Assembly (NCBI RefSeq): GCF_015863205.1
Contig: NZ_JACBXQ010000002.1
Coordinates: 372,001-436,000 of the forward strand
Length of the DNA: 64,000 bases
Source of the DNA: Facklamia lactis
GTDB lineage: Bacteria; Bacillota; Bacilli; Lactobacillales; Aerococcaceae
Direction: 5' to 3'
Within the stretch, counting starts at the first letter, position 1. Each line of letters opens with the position of its first letter. The notes under the pieces are model-generated. The model ran no database searches, was not told the DNA's origin, and was given only the letters and a program-made list of their open reading frames with translations. The position numbers and the translations under genes were made by a program. Below are positions 46,779 to 56,100 of the stretch, piece by piece.

Positions 46779-46801
46779 TTTTTCTCCTCCAGTTAATTCA
46801 A

Positions 46802-47230
46802 TTAACACATCTTGTTCAACATATCTACACGCACTTGATGGCGTCCACCATCATAGTCTGCAGATAAAAATTCAGTAGCAATATTCTTTGCTAATTCAGG
46901 TCCTACAATATTGGCTCCTATGGTAATCATTCTTGAATTATTATGTTCACGCGTCATATAAGCAGATCGTTCATCAGAGACTTCAGCTGCAACCATCCCC
47001 TTAATCTTAGTCGCAACCATGAAACTCCCTGCGCCATACCCATCAATGACAATTCCTAAGCGTCCCTCTTCTTCGTTCACTTTCTTCGCAACAGCTAAAG
47101 TAGTATCTACAAAGTCAGCTGTTAATTCTTCACTGACGTCGATAACATCAAAGTTCTCATCTAATAGATGGGCCTTCACAATCTCTTTTAACTGTTTACC
47201 GTCTCTATCCGCACCCAATATAACTTTCAT
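46802..47230 (-). CDS. lacA: Galactose-6-phosphate isomerase subunit A
   Basis: 142 residues: [40 protein letters not shown] (corresponding loop without the Cys found in LacB) and [11 protein letters not shown]-like [15 protein letters not shown]. It is the non-identical partner of LacB. It is the first gene of the operon, directly behind the promoter-operator region at 47285-47376. Confidence 0.96.
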   Translation of the reverse strand: MKVILGADRDGKQLKEIVKAHLLDENFDVIDVSEELTADFVDTTLAVAKKVNEEEGRLGIVIDGYGAGSFMVATKIKGMVAAEVSDERSAYMTREHNNSRMITIGANIVGPELAKNIATEFLSADYDGGRHQVRVDMLNKMC

Positions 47231-47284
47231 CTTATTGCTCCTTTATGTCTGCTAATTTTGCTTTGCCTTTTTCCGTTCGATAGT

Positions 47285-47376
47285 AGAAAACGCTTTCTGA
47301 TTTACTATGCATATAATATATCACAAATGTTTAAAAAAGTCAACACTATTTAAACGTTTATTGTTTAAATAGTGTT
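47285..47376 (-). promoter_or_regulatory. lac operon promoter with cre site and LacR operator
   Basis: On the minus strand: operator palindrome AACACTATTTAAAC-(7)-GTTTAAATAGTGTT (47376-47342), -35 TTGACT (47343-47338), a 17-base spacer, -10 TATATT (47320-47315), then a catabolite-responsive element AGAAAGCGTTTTCT (47298-47285) downstream of the start. This predicts LacR repression relieved by tagatose-6-phosphate and CcpA repression by roadblock. Confidence 0.85.
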
Positions 47377-47440
47377 TATTATTGTTTGAAATATTGAGTT
47401 AATCAACTTTATTGTCATAAAACTTTTTTATTGGTATGCA

Positions 47441-47484
47441 AAAAACTCCTTCTAAACTCAACTTACTTGAGTTTAGAAGGAGTT
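47441..47484 (-). terminator. Terminator of lacR
   Basis: An 18-bp perfect stem (AACTCCTTCTAAACTCAA arms, 5-base loop), followed on the minus strand by TTTTTTGC. It separates lacR from the lac operon promoter. Confidence 0.9.
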
Positions 47485-47506
47485 TACTTTAGTATTGTGT
47501 GTTTAG

Positions 47507-48262
47507 TTAAACAATTAATTCTGTGTATACTTGAATTGCTTGTTTTTTATCCTCATTAGATTCTTCCATAACTACCGCTGTTAGGTCAGATAAGTGACAT
47601 AATTTAGAGAAATCCTCTTTCCCAACCTTTGACGAATCCAATAACAAATAACTCTCTACCGAGTGCTCTAATGCCATCTTTTGAGTGTAGGCTTCTGCGA
47701 CAGATGACGTCATGACAATCCCATCTTTAACACCATTACCACCCAAAAAAATCTTCCCGAACCGCATATTCTCCAAAGACATATTCGTAATCTCACCTAC
47801 AAACGACTGTGTGACACTTCTCATCTCACCACCGAGTAGATAGACATGGAATGTCTCGGACTTTTTCTTTAATAGAATATTAAAGATGGGAAGGCAGTTT
47901 GTTACAACCGACAGGGCTTGGTAATTAATCACCTCTGCTAACAAAGCCGTGGTCGTTCCTGGCCCAATAAAGATTACATCCCCTTCATCAATTAATTCAG
48001 AGGCTCTTTGAGCTATATATCGTTTCTGGTCCGTATTCTTATCAAATTTATCTTCATGCGCGATTTCCTTATATTGAAACGCACTATTACTACGAGCCCC
48101 ACCATGGATTTTCTTTAATAGCCCCTGATCATCTAACTCTTCTAAATCTCTTCTCACTGTCATATCTGACACATTATAGCGAGACACAATCTCTGAAACC
48201 CTGACAGTTCCTTGTTCATTCACCCATCGAATGATTGCTTCATGTCTTTGATATTTATTCAT
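47507..48262 (-). CDS. lacR: Lactose phosphotransferase system repressor (DeoR family)
   Basis: 251 residues. HTH at the N-terminus (NEQGTVRVSEIVSRYNVSDM, TVRRDLEELDDQGLLKKIHG), which is the DeoR signature, then the sugar-phosphate-binding DeoR C domain (DEGDVIFIGPGTTTALLAEV; VTNCLPIFNILLKKKSETFH; LLLDSSKVGKEDF). It should bind the palindrome upstream of lacA and release it with tagatose-6-phosphate. It has its own promoter and terminator and lies directly upstream of its target operon on the same strand. Confidence 0.92.
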   Translation of the reverse strand: MNKYQRHEAIIRWVNEQGTVRVSEIVSRYNVSDMTVRRDLEELDDQGLLKKIHGGARSNSAFQYKEIAHEDKFDKNTDQKRYIAQRASELIDEGDVIFIGPGTTTALLAEVINYQALSVVTNCLPIFNILLKKKSETFHVYLLGGEMRSVTQSFVGEITNMSLENMRFGKIFLGGNGVKDGIVMTSSVAEAYTQKMALEHSVESYLLLDSSKVGKEDFSKLCHLSDLTAVVMEESNEDKKQAIQVYTELIV

Positions 48263-48323
48263 ACCCGTCCTCCTCGTTTATAAACTCACTATACAACATT
48301 TCTTTAGAAAGCTCTACACTTAA

Positions 48324-48360
48324 TGTTTAATTTATAAACATTCAAACGTTAAAGCGTTCG
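48324..48360. promoter_or_regulatory. Candidate operators upstream of lacR
   Basis: TGTTTAATTTATAAACA (48324-48340) resembles the inner part of the lac operator, and AACGTTAAAGCGTT (48346-48359) resembles a cre. Both lie upstream of a possible lacR -10 box (TATAGT near 48288-48293), which suggests auto- and catabolite regulation. Confidence 0.5.
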
Positions 48361-48380
48361 CTAATGTTTGAATATAATCT

Positions 48381-49002
48381 ATACGGATGTTTCCTTATTT
48401 CAATTGAAATAAATAACTTATTAAGTCAGTGTACTATCTTTATTCAATCCGGATTTATTCACTAAAAAGTGATATCTCCGACCAACCGCATCGTTGATCA
48501 TTGACCGTCACGAACTCGATCACGAACAATTAACAGGTTAAATTTCTCCCTATTCAAACCATCAAAAGGTATTTCTTATCGTTTAGTAAAGTGCTATAAA
48601 CCGCTTATTGTAGGCTTTGTTAAAAAAGTTGTGTTTTGTTCAATTTCGTTTTGGAGCTTATTGTTACTTAAAACACCAAGTTTCTCGCCATATGAACACT
48701 TATAAAAATAAATGTTTTGCAAGGTTTTAGTCTCCTTACAACACATTCTGAAATGCCCTGTGTACCCGATTTTGATACACTTTTATTTTGCAGATTCTCT
48801 CTTCATCAACTTCATCTTCGTAAAGAGCTGTAGCAGCATTCTCAATTCCTATTATTCTTTCTTCAGATACTACTTCGTCTAGTCTTGCCTAGTTATCCTC
48901 ATAGAAATCATTCAAAAGTATGCACATCAATATTCGGTATAAGCAATGTGTAAAGTCCTGAAAATACTAAGAAGCACTTATTAAGAATCAATAAAAAGAA
49001 AT
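48381..49002. other. Gene-poor tract with coding debris
   Basis: No intact gene. On the minus strand around 48740-48890 an open stretch reads LDEVVSEERIIGIENAATAL, YEDEVDEERICKIKVYQNRV to a TAA; no family was identified. The rest shows no structure. It is probably a scar of repeated insertions, since IS fragments follow. Confidence 0.35.
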
Positions 49003-49125
49003 ACTCAAAGCCAAAAAGATGATGATTTAGAATTAGAAAATATGATTATAGATACGTTTAATTCGAATAGAAAAAGCATTGGTACAAGACGAATTAAGAT
49101 TAATTTAAATGATAATTTTATAAGT
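49003..49125 (+). mobile_element. IS3-family transposase OrfB fragment
   Basis: The plus strand reads DDDLELENMIIDTFNSNRKS then IGTRRIKINL, matching the helical region before the catalytic core of IS3-group OrfB (pattern l...I..if...r..YGtRRI...L). No DDE residues, no OrfA and no ends are present; it is a short relic. Confidence 0.5.
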
Positions 49126-49191
49126 ATCCATCTAGTTATTTATGCAACTGTCATGACGCTATGGTTAACATCTGTTTTTAAACTATGTTAT

Positions 49192-49579
49192 TAGTCGTTT
49201 ATACCTTGCTTTTCTGATACCCAACCGCACTAAAGACGCTATGTACAATGCAATTGAGCAGTTAACAAGTAATCTGCCTGATCACGCCTTAAAATCATTT
49301 ACTTCTGATCGCGGGAAAGAATTCGCTTGTTACCCAGATGTAGAGGCATCAGGCATTGATTTCTACTTTGCGGATGCTTACAGCGCTTGGCAAAGAGGGA
49401 CAAACGAAAATTCGAATGGCTTAATGCGCGAATTCTTTCCGAAGAAAACTGATTTAGCTAAAGTGAGTGAAACTGAATTATTCACGGCTTTATGGCTAAT
49501 GAATAATCGACCAAGAAAATGTCTGAATTATCAAACACCTTTAGAAAAATTCATGCACGAAACTTCATTGATTGAGTAA
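49192..49579 (+). mobile_element. IS30-family transposase, C-terminal fragment
   Basis: From about 49192 the plus strand reads RLYLAFLIPNRTKDAMYNAI, then FTSDRGKEFACYPDVEASGI (second catalytic Asp region), FYFADAYSAWQRGTNENSNG (catalytic Glu) and NNRPRKCLNYQTPLEKFMHE, the C-terminal third of IS30 transposases. The HTH half and first Asp are missing. A palindrome GCAATAATTATTGC (49593-49606) just after the stop may be part of the old inverted repeat. Non-functional. Confidence 0.85.
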
Positions 49580-49875
49580 ATAAAAAATTGTCGCAATAAT
49601 TATTGCAATTCGTCATTGTTTCTTGACTAATATAATACAAAAAGCCCCCTCCTTAACTGAACATAAATAAATTATACATCACAACTAAAGATAGTACTAC
49701 TTAATAAAATAAATCTCTTTTAATGGACTATTATTATAGATATTCGCTAAAACGATTAAATGTTAAATTAATAAAATAAAATCTTTTCCATCATTATTTT
49801 TCGACCAGTTCCCCCATACCCACACCCAGTTTTTCAATAAATCATCGAATTTCCACTTAAAATATCCAATTAAAC

Positions 49876-49918
49876 AAAAAAACGGGTTCCCAAACACCTC
49901 TCAGGCGCTCAGGAACCC
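49876..49918 (-). terminator. Terminator of rlmD
   Basis: On the minus strand GGGTTCCTGAG...GGGAACCC is followed by GTTTTTTTG, 15 bases after the stop. The remainder of the gap 49607-49875 shows nothing recognisable. Confidence 0.8.
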
Positions 49919-49932
49919 TATTCTAATGCGGT

Positions 49933-51339
49933 TTATTCACCTGTACGTGACATCAATACTACACACTCAACATGCAAGGTATGGGGAAATTGATCGATTG
50001 GCTGGATGATTTGTGGTTCGTAGTCGAATTCTGCCAGCCAGGCAAGGTCATCAGCCAAGGTTCTTGGATTACAAGAAATATAGACGATTTTCTCTGCCCC
50101 ATAGCGTCCAATTCTTCTCATCAATTTCCGGCCGCCTCCCCCACGTGGAGGATTAATAATCAGAAGATCGGTGGTTGGCCACTCTTCTTTTAACTGTTCC
50201 AAGCCTTCTTTAGCATCTGCCACTATAAAACGAGTATTATGTAGTTCTGCTCTAGTAGCATTTTCTCGAGCTGAAAGAATTGAATTCTCCACCAACTCAA
50301 TACCTGCAAGTTCTTTTGCTTTTGCAGCAAAAGGTAGACTGAAAGTTCCAATCCCACAGAATAGATCCACCACTCGCATATTTTGATTGACTTGCGCATA
50401 GGATAAAGCACAGTCAATCATTTTCTCTGCTTGAAGTGAACTCGCTTGGAAGAATGTATTGTAACGAATTTTATAGCGATAACCCTTTAATTCATCCTGA
50501 ATATAGTCTCGACCATAGAGTAATCGTGGTCTTTCAACCGGATGCTCGCCCCGTACCGTCTCTTTCTCCAACCAAATTATACTCTTAATCTCTGGGAACT
50601 GTTGACTAAGACGCGTCACAAGTTCTTGACTGGCGGATTGATAATCCTCTAATAAGCCATTTGCGACTAGAACCACCATGACCTCATGGGTGGTAAATGA
50701 TCTTCGCATCATCAAATTCTTCAAATCTCCCATCACCAGATCTTTATCGTATCCTGACAGTTGGTAATCTTCCTGCCATTGGCTCACCACTTTTTTGATC
50801 GCAACCATAATTTCTGGTGCAATGGCTGAATCGTCTAAGTCAATGACTTTTTTATAATTTCCAATTTCATGCATGCCTAACTCACCCGCTTTTCCAAAGG
50901 TGAGTTCCATTTTATTGCGATAACGAAAAGGATCCTTCATTCCCATAATTGGCTGGACCAGTGAGGGGTCAATTTCCTTATCTGCTAATGCCTTCTTGAC
51001 TAGATTCTCTTTGACTTCTAATTGAGCTTCATAGTTCATGAAAACAAGAGGGGTCCCCCCTGAATTCGCTTGTTTATAAGGAATCGCCTGATTACGATCT
51101 GGACTAGGCTCTAATAGTTCATCATAATGTGGAATTTGAGCCGATCTCCGTCCTTTAGCATTCTCAACCGTCACTCGCACTTTATCTCCTGGAATTGTAT
51201 TCGGTATAAATAATTTGAGCCCTTTGCCATTCGAGCCCCGATCAGGAGCATGCACGTATCTGGCAAATCCAAAGCCCTTGTGATCTAAATCCTGTATCGT
51301 TACATCTAATACCTCTGTAGGAAAATCATTTCTTTTCAC
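49933..51339 (-). CDS. rlmD: 23S rRNA (uracil-5)-methyltransferase, RlmD/TrmA family
   Basis: 468 residues. An N-terminal TRAM domain (about 1-65), then the SAM-binding core VVDLFCGIGTFSLPFAAKAK and LLIINPPRGGGGRKLM, and the catalytic Cys with the following motif in IVYISCNPRTLADDLAWLAE; the C-terminal FPHTLHVECVVLMSR is the family signature. It methylates U at C5 in 23S rRNA. Firmicutes have two paralogues (RlmCD types), so the exact site is uncertain. Single gene with its own terminator. Confidence 0.9.
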   Translation of the reverse strand: MKRNDFPTEVLDVTIQDLDHKGFGFARYVHAPDRGSNGKGLKLFIPNTIPGDKVRVTVENAKGRRSAQIPHYDELLEPSPDRNQAIPYKQANSGGTPLVFMNYEAQLEVKENLVKKALADKEIDPSLVQPIMGMKDPFRYRNKMELTFGKAGELGMHEIGNYKKVIDLDDSAIAPEIMVAIKKVVSQWQEDYQLSGYDKDLVMGDLKNLMMRRSFTTHEVMVVLVANGLLEDYQSASQELVTRLSQQFPEIKSIIWLEKETVRGEHPVERPRLLYGRDYIQDELKGYRYKIRYNTFFQASSLQAEKMIDCALSYAQVNQNMRVVDLFCGIGTFSLPFAAKAKELAGIELVENSILSARENATRAELHNTRFIVADAKEGLEQLKEEWPTTDLLIINPPRGGGGRKLMRRIGRYGAEKIVYISCNPRTLADDLAWLAEFDYEPQIIQPIDQFPHTLHVECVVLMSRTGE

Positions 51340-51460
51340 TTGAACACCTCAACTATTTATCTATTAAAAGATTATTCACTCATCTTTATATTGCCTCAGC
51401 AAGTAATGGTAGTATAGCATATTTTGAATTAGGAGAACTTCCCGCTTTAAGGTAAACCAT

Positions 51461-52762
51461 TTATGAGGGGATTGTGGTTTGAAGATAAATCGGATCCTGC
51501 TCAAGTCTTATCTTCCCATTTTTCACTTGCACCTCTTGATGATTATATTGGTTCTCATAGTTGCCATCTTCTATTGGAACTTCTATCTCACCTTTTTTAT
51601 TCTGATTGAGAGCAAAAATACCGATAACTTCTTGATGATGATCTTGATATTGCACCCAAACGGCCTCCAATTCATCATCAGCCCCCATTTCAAAGGTACC
51701 CGAGACTGGGACAAGTTCTTTTTTTAGTTGAATAAAACGTTGGATTTCTTTTGAGATATCCTTTTGCCAATTCCACTCTATTAAATCATGATCAAAGAGC
51801 GAGGGAAGATGGTCTGCTTGGACTTCCTGGCCATTATAAATCAAATGAGCACCCCGTAAGAAGAAATTAAAGGCGGTCAATTGTTTTAATGAATGATGGG
51901 GTTGAATTTTACCTGCAATTCTTTCTTGGTCGTGGTTTTCTAGAAATCTCAATTTGGTAAAGTTCGCAGGGTAGGTCCAAAACTGTTGGCGAATACTCTC
52001 AATATAGTGTGATAAAGCGACTTCTCCCCGTAAATAGGCCAAAAAGTAATGGTTAATATCATAATCATAGGTTAGGTCAAAAGCTTGATAAACCTCTGAA
52101 TCAGAAAGTCCTGTAATCCCTTGTCTTCTCGTTTCCAGAATAAATGCCGGTTCCACCGATTCTGCTAACCAAATAAATTCAGGGTTCACTTCAGTTACTG
52201 CTTGACGAGCCTTCAACCAAAATTCTAAAGGAACAAGTGACGCTACATCACAACGAAAGCCATCTATAATTTTCGCATATTCCACCAATGTTTCGATTTG
52301 ATAGTCCCAGAGAGCGTCGTTGCCTTGATATTCTAAATCAATCACATCGGTCCATTCACCAATATGATTACCAAAATGACCATCTGGTTTCCGATAGAAC
52401 CATTCAGGATGCTCTTGGCTTAAGATACTATCAGGCGAAGTATGGTTAAATACAATATCAATCATAACTTTCATCTCTAATTGATGAACCGCCTCCACTA
52501 AAGCATGAAAATCTTCTCTTGTTCCAAAGGCTTCATTAAAGCCGCGATAGTCTTTAATCGCATAGGGAGAGCCTTCCTTCCCTTTCCGTTTAAGTTCTCC
52601 CAATGGATAATGAGGTAAAAACCAAATCATATCGACGCCCAACTCTTTTATTCTTTCTAATTCGGGCATCACTCCCTTAAAATTTCCTTCATTCGAGAAA
52701 TTTCGAATAAAAATACTGTAAATAGTCAATTTACGTAAGTCGATCGAGCTTTCTATCGCCAT
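51461..52762 (-). CDS. GH13 alpha-amylase family enzyme (maltodextrin-acting)
   Basis: 433 residues with all GH13 regions: I DIVFNHTSPDS (about 102-112), II GFRCDVASLVP (nucleophile Asp172), III WLAESVE (acid/base Glu201), IV FLENHDQERI (Asp278). It has no signal peptide, so it acts inside the cell on imported maltodextrins. It is shorter than neopullulanases and has no extra N-terminal domain; alpha-amylase, oligo-1,6-glucosidase and cyclomaltodextrinase are all possible. It is divergent from malEFG and shares the operator at 52821-52838. Confidence 0.85.
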   Translation of the reverse strand: MAIESSIDLRKLTIYSIFIRNFSNEGNFKGVMPELERIKELGVDMIWFLPHYPLGELKRKGKEGSPYAIKDYRGFNEAFGTREDFHALVEAVHQLEMKVMIDIVFNHTSPDSILSQEHPEWFYRKPDGHFGNHIGEWTDVIDLEYQGNDALWDYQIETLVEYAKIIDGFRCDVASLVPLEFWLKARQAVTEVNPEFIWLAESVEPAFILETRRQGITGLSDSEVYQAFDLTYDYDINHYFLAYLRGEVALSHYIESIRQQFWTYPANFTKLRFLENHDQERIAGKIQPHHSLKQLTAFNFFLRGAHLIYNGQEVQADHLPSLFDHDLIEWNWQKDISKEIQRFIQLKKELVPVSGTFEMGADDELEAVWVQYQDHHQEVIGIFALNQNKKGEIEVPIEDGNYENQYNHQEVQVKNGKIRLEQDPIYLQTTIPS

Positions 52763-52789
52763 CTTGTCCCTCCATTATTTACCGATTAA

Positions 52790-52860
52790 TTGAAACGTTA
52801 CCAAGACAATTTTAACTTCATTTGCAAACGTTTGCAAACAAGTTTTCGAAGATGTATAAT
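52790..52860. promoter_or_regulatory. Divergent promoter pair sharing one palindromic operator (MalR/CcpA type)
   Basis: TTTGCAAACGTTTGCAAA (52821-52838) is a perfect LacI-family operator. The plus promoter for malE uses TTGCAA (52832-52837), 17 bases, TATAAT (52855-52860). The minus promoter for the GH13 gene uses the same hexamer on the other strand, 17 bases, TAAAAT (52814-52809). A second half-like site, GAAACGTTACC, lies at 52795-52803. Confidence 0.8.
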
Positions 52861-52894
52861 CAAGTCATAAATATGACTATACAGGAGGGGTTCG

Positions 52895-54178
52895 ATGTCT
52901 CTATTATCAAAATTCTCAAAACTTGCCCTAGTGATGGCTGCCAGCTCTCTAGTTGTCACACCGTCTGTCTCTGCTGCCTCTAAAGATGCCAATGCCTTCA
53001 CCCTATACTCTAACAAGAGCGAAACACAAGAAGCATTAACAAACTATGCCAAAACGTGGGGAGAAGCTAACGATGTCAACGTTACAATAAAAGTGTGTTC
53101 TGGATCTTGTACGCTAGGAGACCAATTAAAATCAGACTTTACTGCTGGAGATGGCCCAGATGTCTTCGTTATTGAAGGACAAGGTGGTTATGATATCTGG
53201 GCAGATAAATTAGCACCCCTTGAAGGCGATTGGATTGACCAAACAGAGTTTGAATTTAAACAAGGAGAAGAAGTCTATGGCTTCCCTGTTTCTGTTGAAG
53301 GGTATGGACTTGCATACAATGCTGCCCTATTAGAAAAAGCAGGCATTGATCCAGAAAGTTTAAATTCCTTTGAAGCTGTCAAGGCTGCTTTTGAAGATTT
53401 GGAGAAACGCAAAGAAGAATTAGGCTTAACAACGGTTGTCGCGAATGCCACAAAAGAAGGTGAAACTTGGATCATGGGGAACCATGACTTTAATGCCTAC
53501 TTAGGTGGAGGTCTTGAAAATGGAGATCGTTCTATTACCGAACAAGTATTAGCCGGTGAAGCTGATAAAGATCGCATGGCTAAATATGCAGATTGGGTCG
53601 AATTATTATTCCAACATACCGATCCACAGATGTTAACCGTTGGAACACAAGAAGATATGGATATTGCTTTTGCTTCTGGCCAAGCCGCCTTCTTACATCA
53701 AGGTAACTGGAAAGATCCAAATTTGCAAGAATTGGAAGCCGATTTTGAAATGGGATTCATTCCTTATCAAACACTTGGAGCTGAAGAAAATGCTGATGCT
53801 CTCTTCATTGGAGCCCCTTCTTACTATGTGGTTAACAAAGAAACGGCCGCAATGGATGCTATCAATAAGTTCTTCTCTGACATGGTCAATACCCCTGAAG
53901 GACAAGACTTTATTGTCAATCAAGCTAATATGATTTCAGCCTTCACTACTACCGAAGAAACACCGGAAGCCCCAATGTCTGCTTTCTTAGCGGAATGGGT
54001 AGCTGACGAAAAACCTGTTTATTCCTTTGATAATACTTACTTTATGCCAGATGGCTTTGGTATGAACAATTTAGGACCTGTCTATGGACAATTTGCGCAA
54101 GGAAATATTGATAAAGCTGAATTTATTGAATTAATATCAGCTGAAATTGCTAAAGTTCCTGAATTAGCAGGACAATAA
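52895..54178 (+). CDS. malE: Maltose/maltodextrin ABC transporter substrate-binding protein
   Basis: 427 residues of the extracellular solute-binding family 1 type: LKSDFTAGDGPDVFVIEGQG near 80-100, and WIMGNHDFNAYLGGGLENGD further on. The first 27 residues are a signal peptide (LALVMAASSLVVTPSVSA) with an AXA-type cleavage site and no lipobox Cys, unlike most Gram-positive binding proteins. CSGSC at about 66-71 could form a disulfide. It delivers maltodextrins to MalFG. AGGAGG precedes ATG 52895. It is the first gene after the shared operator. Confidence 0.88.
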   Translation: MSLLSKFSKLALVMAASSLVVTPSVSAASKDANAFTLYSNKSETQEALTNYAKTWGEANDVNVTIKVCSGSCTLGDQLKSDFTAGDGPDVFVIEGQGGYDIWADKLAPLEGDWIDQTEFEFKQGEEVYGFPVSVEGYGLAYNAALLEKAGIDPESLNSFEAVKAAFEDLEKRKEELGLTTVVANATKEGETWIMGNHDFNAYLGGGLENGDRSITEQVLAGEADKDRMAKYADWVELLFQHTDPQMLTVGTQEDMDIAFASGQAAFLHQGNWKDPNLQELEADFEMGFIPYQTLGAEENADALFIGAPSYYVVNKETAAMDAINKFFSDMVNTPEGQDFIVNQANMISAFTTTEETPEAPMSAFLAEWVADEKPVYSFDNTYFMPDGFGMNNLGPVYGQFAQGNIDKAEFIELISAEIAKVPELAGQ

Positions 54179-54198
54179 TTTTATCTGAAGTTATTTGT

Positions 54199-54235
54199 GC
54201 TAACTGAGGAGTTTCTCTCAGTTAGCATTTTTTAT
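54199..54235 (+). terminator. Attenuating terminator between malE and malF
   Basis: GCTAACTGAG pairs with CTCAGTTAGC around an 8-base loop, followed by ATTTTTTAT. It should let malE be expressed above the permeases, the usual stoichiometry in such operons. Confidence 0.85.
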
Positions 54236-54248
54236 GAGGAGGTTCATC

Positions 54249-55166
54249 ATGGTAAGTTCAAATTCACGTAGCAAACGGCAACGTCGCAACTTTATCCTAT
54301 TAGTAGCACCTGCCCTTTTCTCATTATTAGTGGTCATCTTAATTCCTTTTGTGATGGGAATCTATTATTCCTTTACTGATTGGGGAGGCATCGTTAAACC
54401 CGAGGCAAACTTTGTCTTTCTAGATAATTATATGCAATCTTTTGCAGACTCACGTTTCCGTTATTCTTTAATGGTCACGTTTATCTTTGCCTTTTTTAAT
54501 ATTATCGTGATCAATTTAGTTTCTTTTGCTTTAGCCCTTATTGTCTCTAGTCAACTGAAAGGTCGAGATATCTATCGTGCAGGCTTCTTTATTCCTAACT
54601 TGATTGGTGGTATTGTTCTCGGTTATATCTGGCAGTTCATCTATAACAATGTTCTCCCTCAAATCGGAGAAGTCATTTCCTTCGATTGGTTAGCCAGCAA
54701 CCTATTTCTAGCCTCACCGCGTTTAGCCGTCTCTGCACTGGTCATCACTTCTACTTGGCAGTACGCCGGTTATATCATGATGATTTATTATGCAGGCTTA
54801 CAAAATGTCCCTCAATCGTTGTATGAATCAGCCTCTTTAGATGGAGCTAATGGGTGGCATAAACTTCGTCATATTACCTTACCTATGATTATGCCTGCTT
54901 TTACTGTGTCACTATTCTTGACAATCAACAATTCTTTCAAAATTTTTGACGTGAACTACTCTCTGACAGGCGGAGGGCCTTCTATGATGTGGAATAATGA
55001 GGCAATCAAATCAACGGAATTTATAACGATGAACATCTATAATACCGCTTCAGTTGAAAATCACCTCGCTTTAGGCCAGGCTCGAGCGGTCATTCTATTC
55101 GTTATTTTAGTGGTGATCAGTGTGACCCAGACTACGCTTACTAAAAGACAGGAGGTTGAGATGTAA
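54249..55166 (+). CDS. malF: Maltodextrin ABC transporter permease (MalF-like)
   Basis: 305 residues from ATG 54249 (GAGGAGG upstream; the ATG at 54234 lies within that site). Six membrane spans, with the ATPase-docking EAA loop LYESASLDGANGWHKLRHIT LPMI (EAA---G pattern) at about 197-220. It forms the membrane channel with MalG. Its stop overlaps the malG start (TAATG). No ATPase gene is in the locus, so a shared MsmK-type ATPase elsewhere probably energises it. Confidence 0.9.
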   Translation: MVSSNSRSKRQRRNFILLVAPALFSLLVVILIPFVMGIYYSFTDWGGIVKPEANFVFLDNYMQSFADSRFRYSLMVTFIFAFFNIIVINLVSFALALIVSSQLKGRDIYRAGFFIPNLIGGIVLGYIWQFIYNNVLPQIGEVISFDWLASNLFLASPRLAVSALVITSTWQYAGYIMMIYYAGLQNVPQSLYESASLDGANGWHKLRHITLPMIMPAFTVSLFLTINNSFKIFDVNYSLTGGGPSMMWNNEAIKSTEFITMNIYNTASVENHLALGQARAVILFVILVVISVTQTTLTKRQEVEM

Positions 55167-56038
55167 TGAGAATGATCAAATGGCGTCGATTGATCCTAGA
55201 AATTCTGGCAGTTCTCGTTTTTGTCCTCTTTATCAGTCCTATTCTTCTTATTACCATCAATGCTGCCAAGTCATCTCGTGAAATCCTGATGAACCCATTA
55301 TCTTTACCTGAAAATTGGGGGAACATTTGGACAAATTTTCAATCCATCTGGAATAATCCCTCAATCGATTATCCTGGTTCCTTTCTGTCTTCAGTCATTA
55401 TAACCGTCACTAGTCTTTTCTTAATTTCTCTCGTCAGTTCCTTGGCTGCCTGGGGGCTCGTTCGTTATAAATCCAAATCTTCAACTTTTATTTTTTATTT
55501 ATTTGTCGCCTCCATGGTCATTCCCTTTCAAGTCGTCATGTATCCACTGATTTCTTGGTTTAAGATGATTTCAGACAACTTTACAGATCCTTTCTTAGGA
55601 TTCTCACTTCTTCGTTCTTATCCAGGCATTATCTTTGCCTATCTAGGATTCGGAATGGGCATGTCCGTCTTTATGTTCCACGGTTTCCTAAAGGGAGTGC
55701 CCCTTGAAATTGAAGAAGCTGCTGAAATAGATGGTGCAAATAAGTTACAAACCTTCTTCTATGTCGTAATGCCCATTATGAAACCTATTTATATTACCAT
55801 CATTATTCTCAATGGCATTTGGATTTGGAATGATTTCTTACTTCCTATGCAACTCTTGGGAGTTGGTAATGAGATTCAGACCCTCCCCATTGCAATTTCA
55901 AACTTTGCAGGGTCCTATACCAAACAGTGGGATATGATCTTGTCATCATCGTTAATGATTATGATTCCGATTATTATTGTCTTTCTCTTTGCCCAGAAAC
56001 AGATTCTCAAAGGCATGGTAGAAGGATCCATTAAATAA
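55166..56038 (+). CDS. malG: Maltodextrin ABC transporter permease (MalG-like)
   Basis: 290 residues, six spans, EAA loop IEEAAEIDGANKLQTFFYVV at about 185-205, and the typical start RRLILEILAVLVFVLFISPI. It is the second channel subunit, coupled to malF by a 1-bp overlap. It ends at a terminator shared with the convergent malQ gene. Confidence 0.9.
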   Translation: MRMIKWRRLILEILAVLVFVLFISPILLITINAAKSSREILMNPLSLPENWGNIWTNFQSIWNNPSIDYPGSFLSSVIITVTSLFLISLVSSLAAWGLVRYKSKSSTFIFYLFVASMVIPFQVVMYPLISWFKMISDNFTDPFLGFSLLRSYPGIIFAYLGFGMGMSVFMFHGFLKGVPLEIEEAAEIDGANKLQTFFYVVMPIMKPIYITIIILNGIWIWNDFLLPMQLLGVGNEIQTLPIAISNFAGSYTKQWDMILSSSLMIMIPIIIVFLFAQKQILKGMVEGSIK

Positions 56039-56040
56039 AA

Positions 56041-56086
56041 CAAAAAACTTCTCTCACTGTCATTGAATCGACCAAGTGAGAGAAGT
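56041..56086. terminator. Bidirectional terminator between malG and malQ
   Basis: ACTTCTCTCACT pairs with AGTGAGAGAAGT across a 16-base loop. On the minus strand it is followed by TTTTTTG (malQ side); on the plus strand by ATTTATG (malG side, weaker). Confidence 0.8.
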
Positions 56087-56100
56087 ATTTATGATTGAAT

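Noticed and set aside
52798-53016. Minus-strand open frame across the mal operator
   Set aside because: It overlaps the promoter, the operator and the malE signal-peptide region and has no homology.
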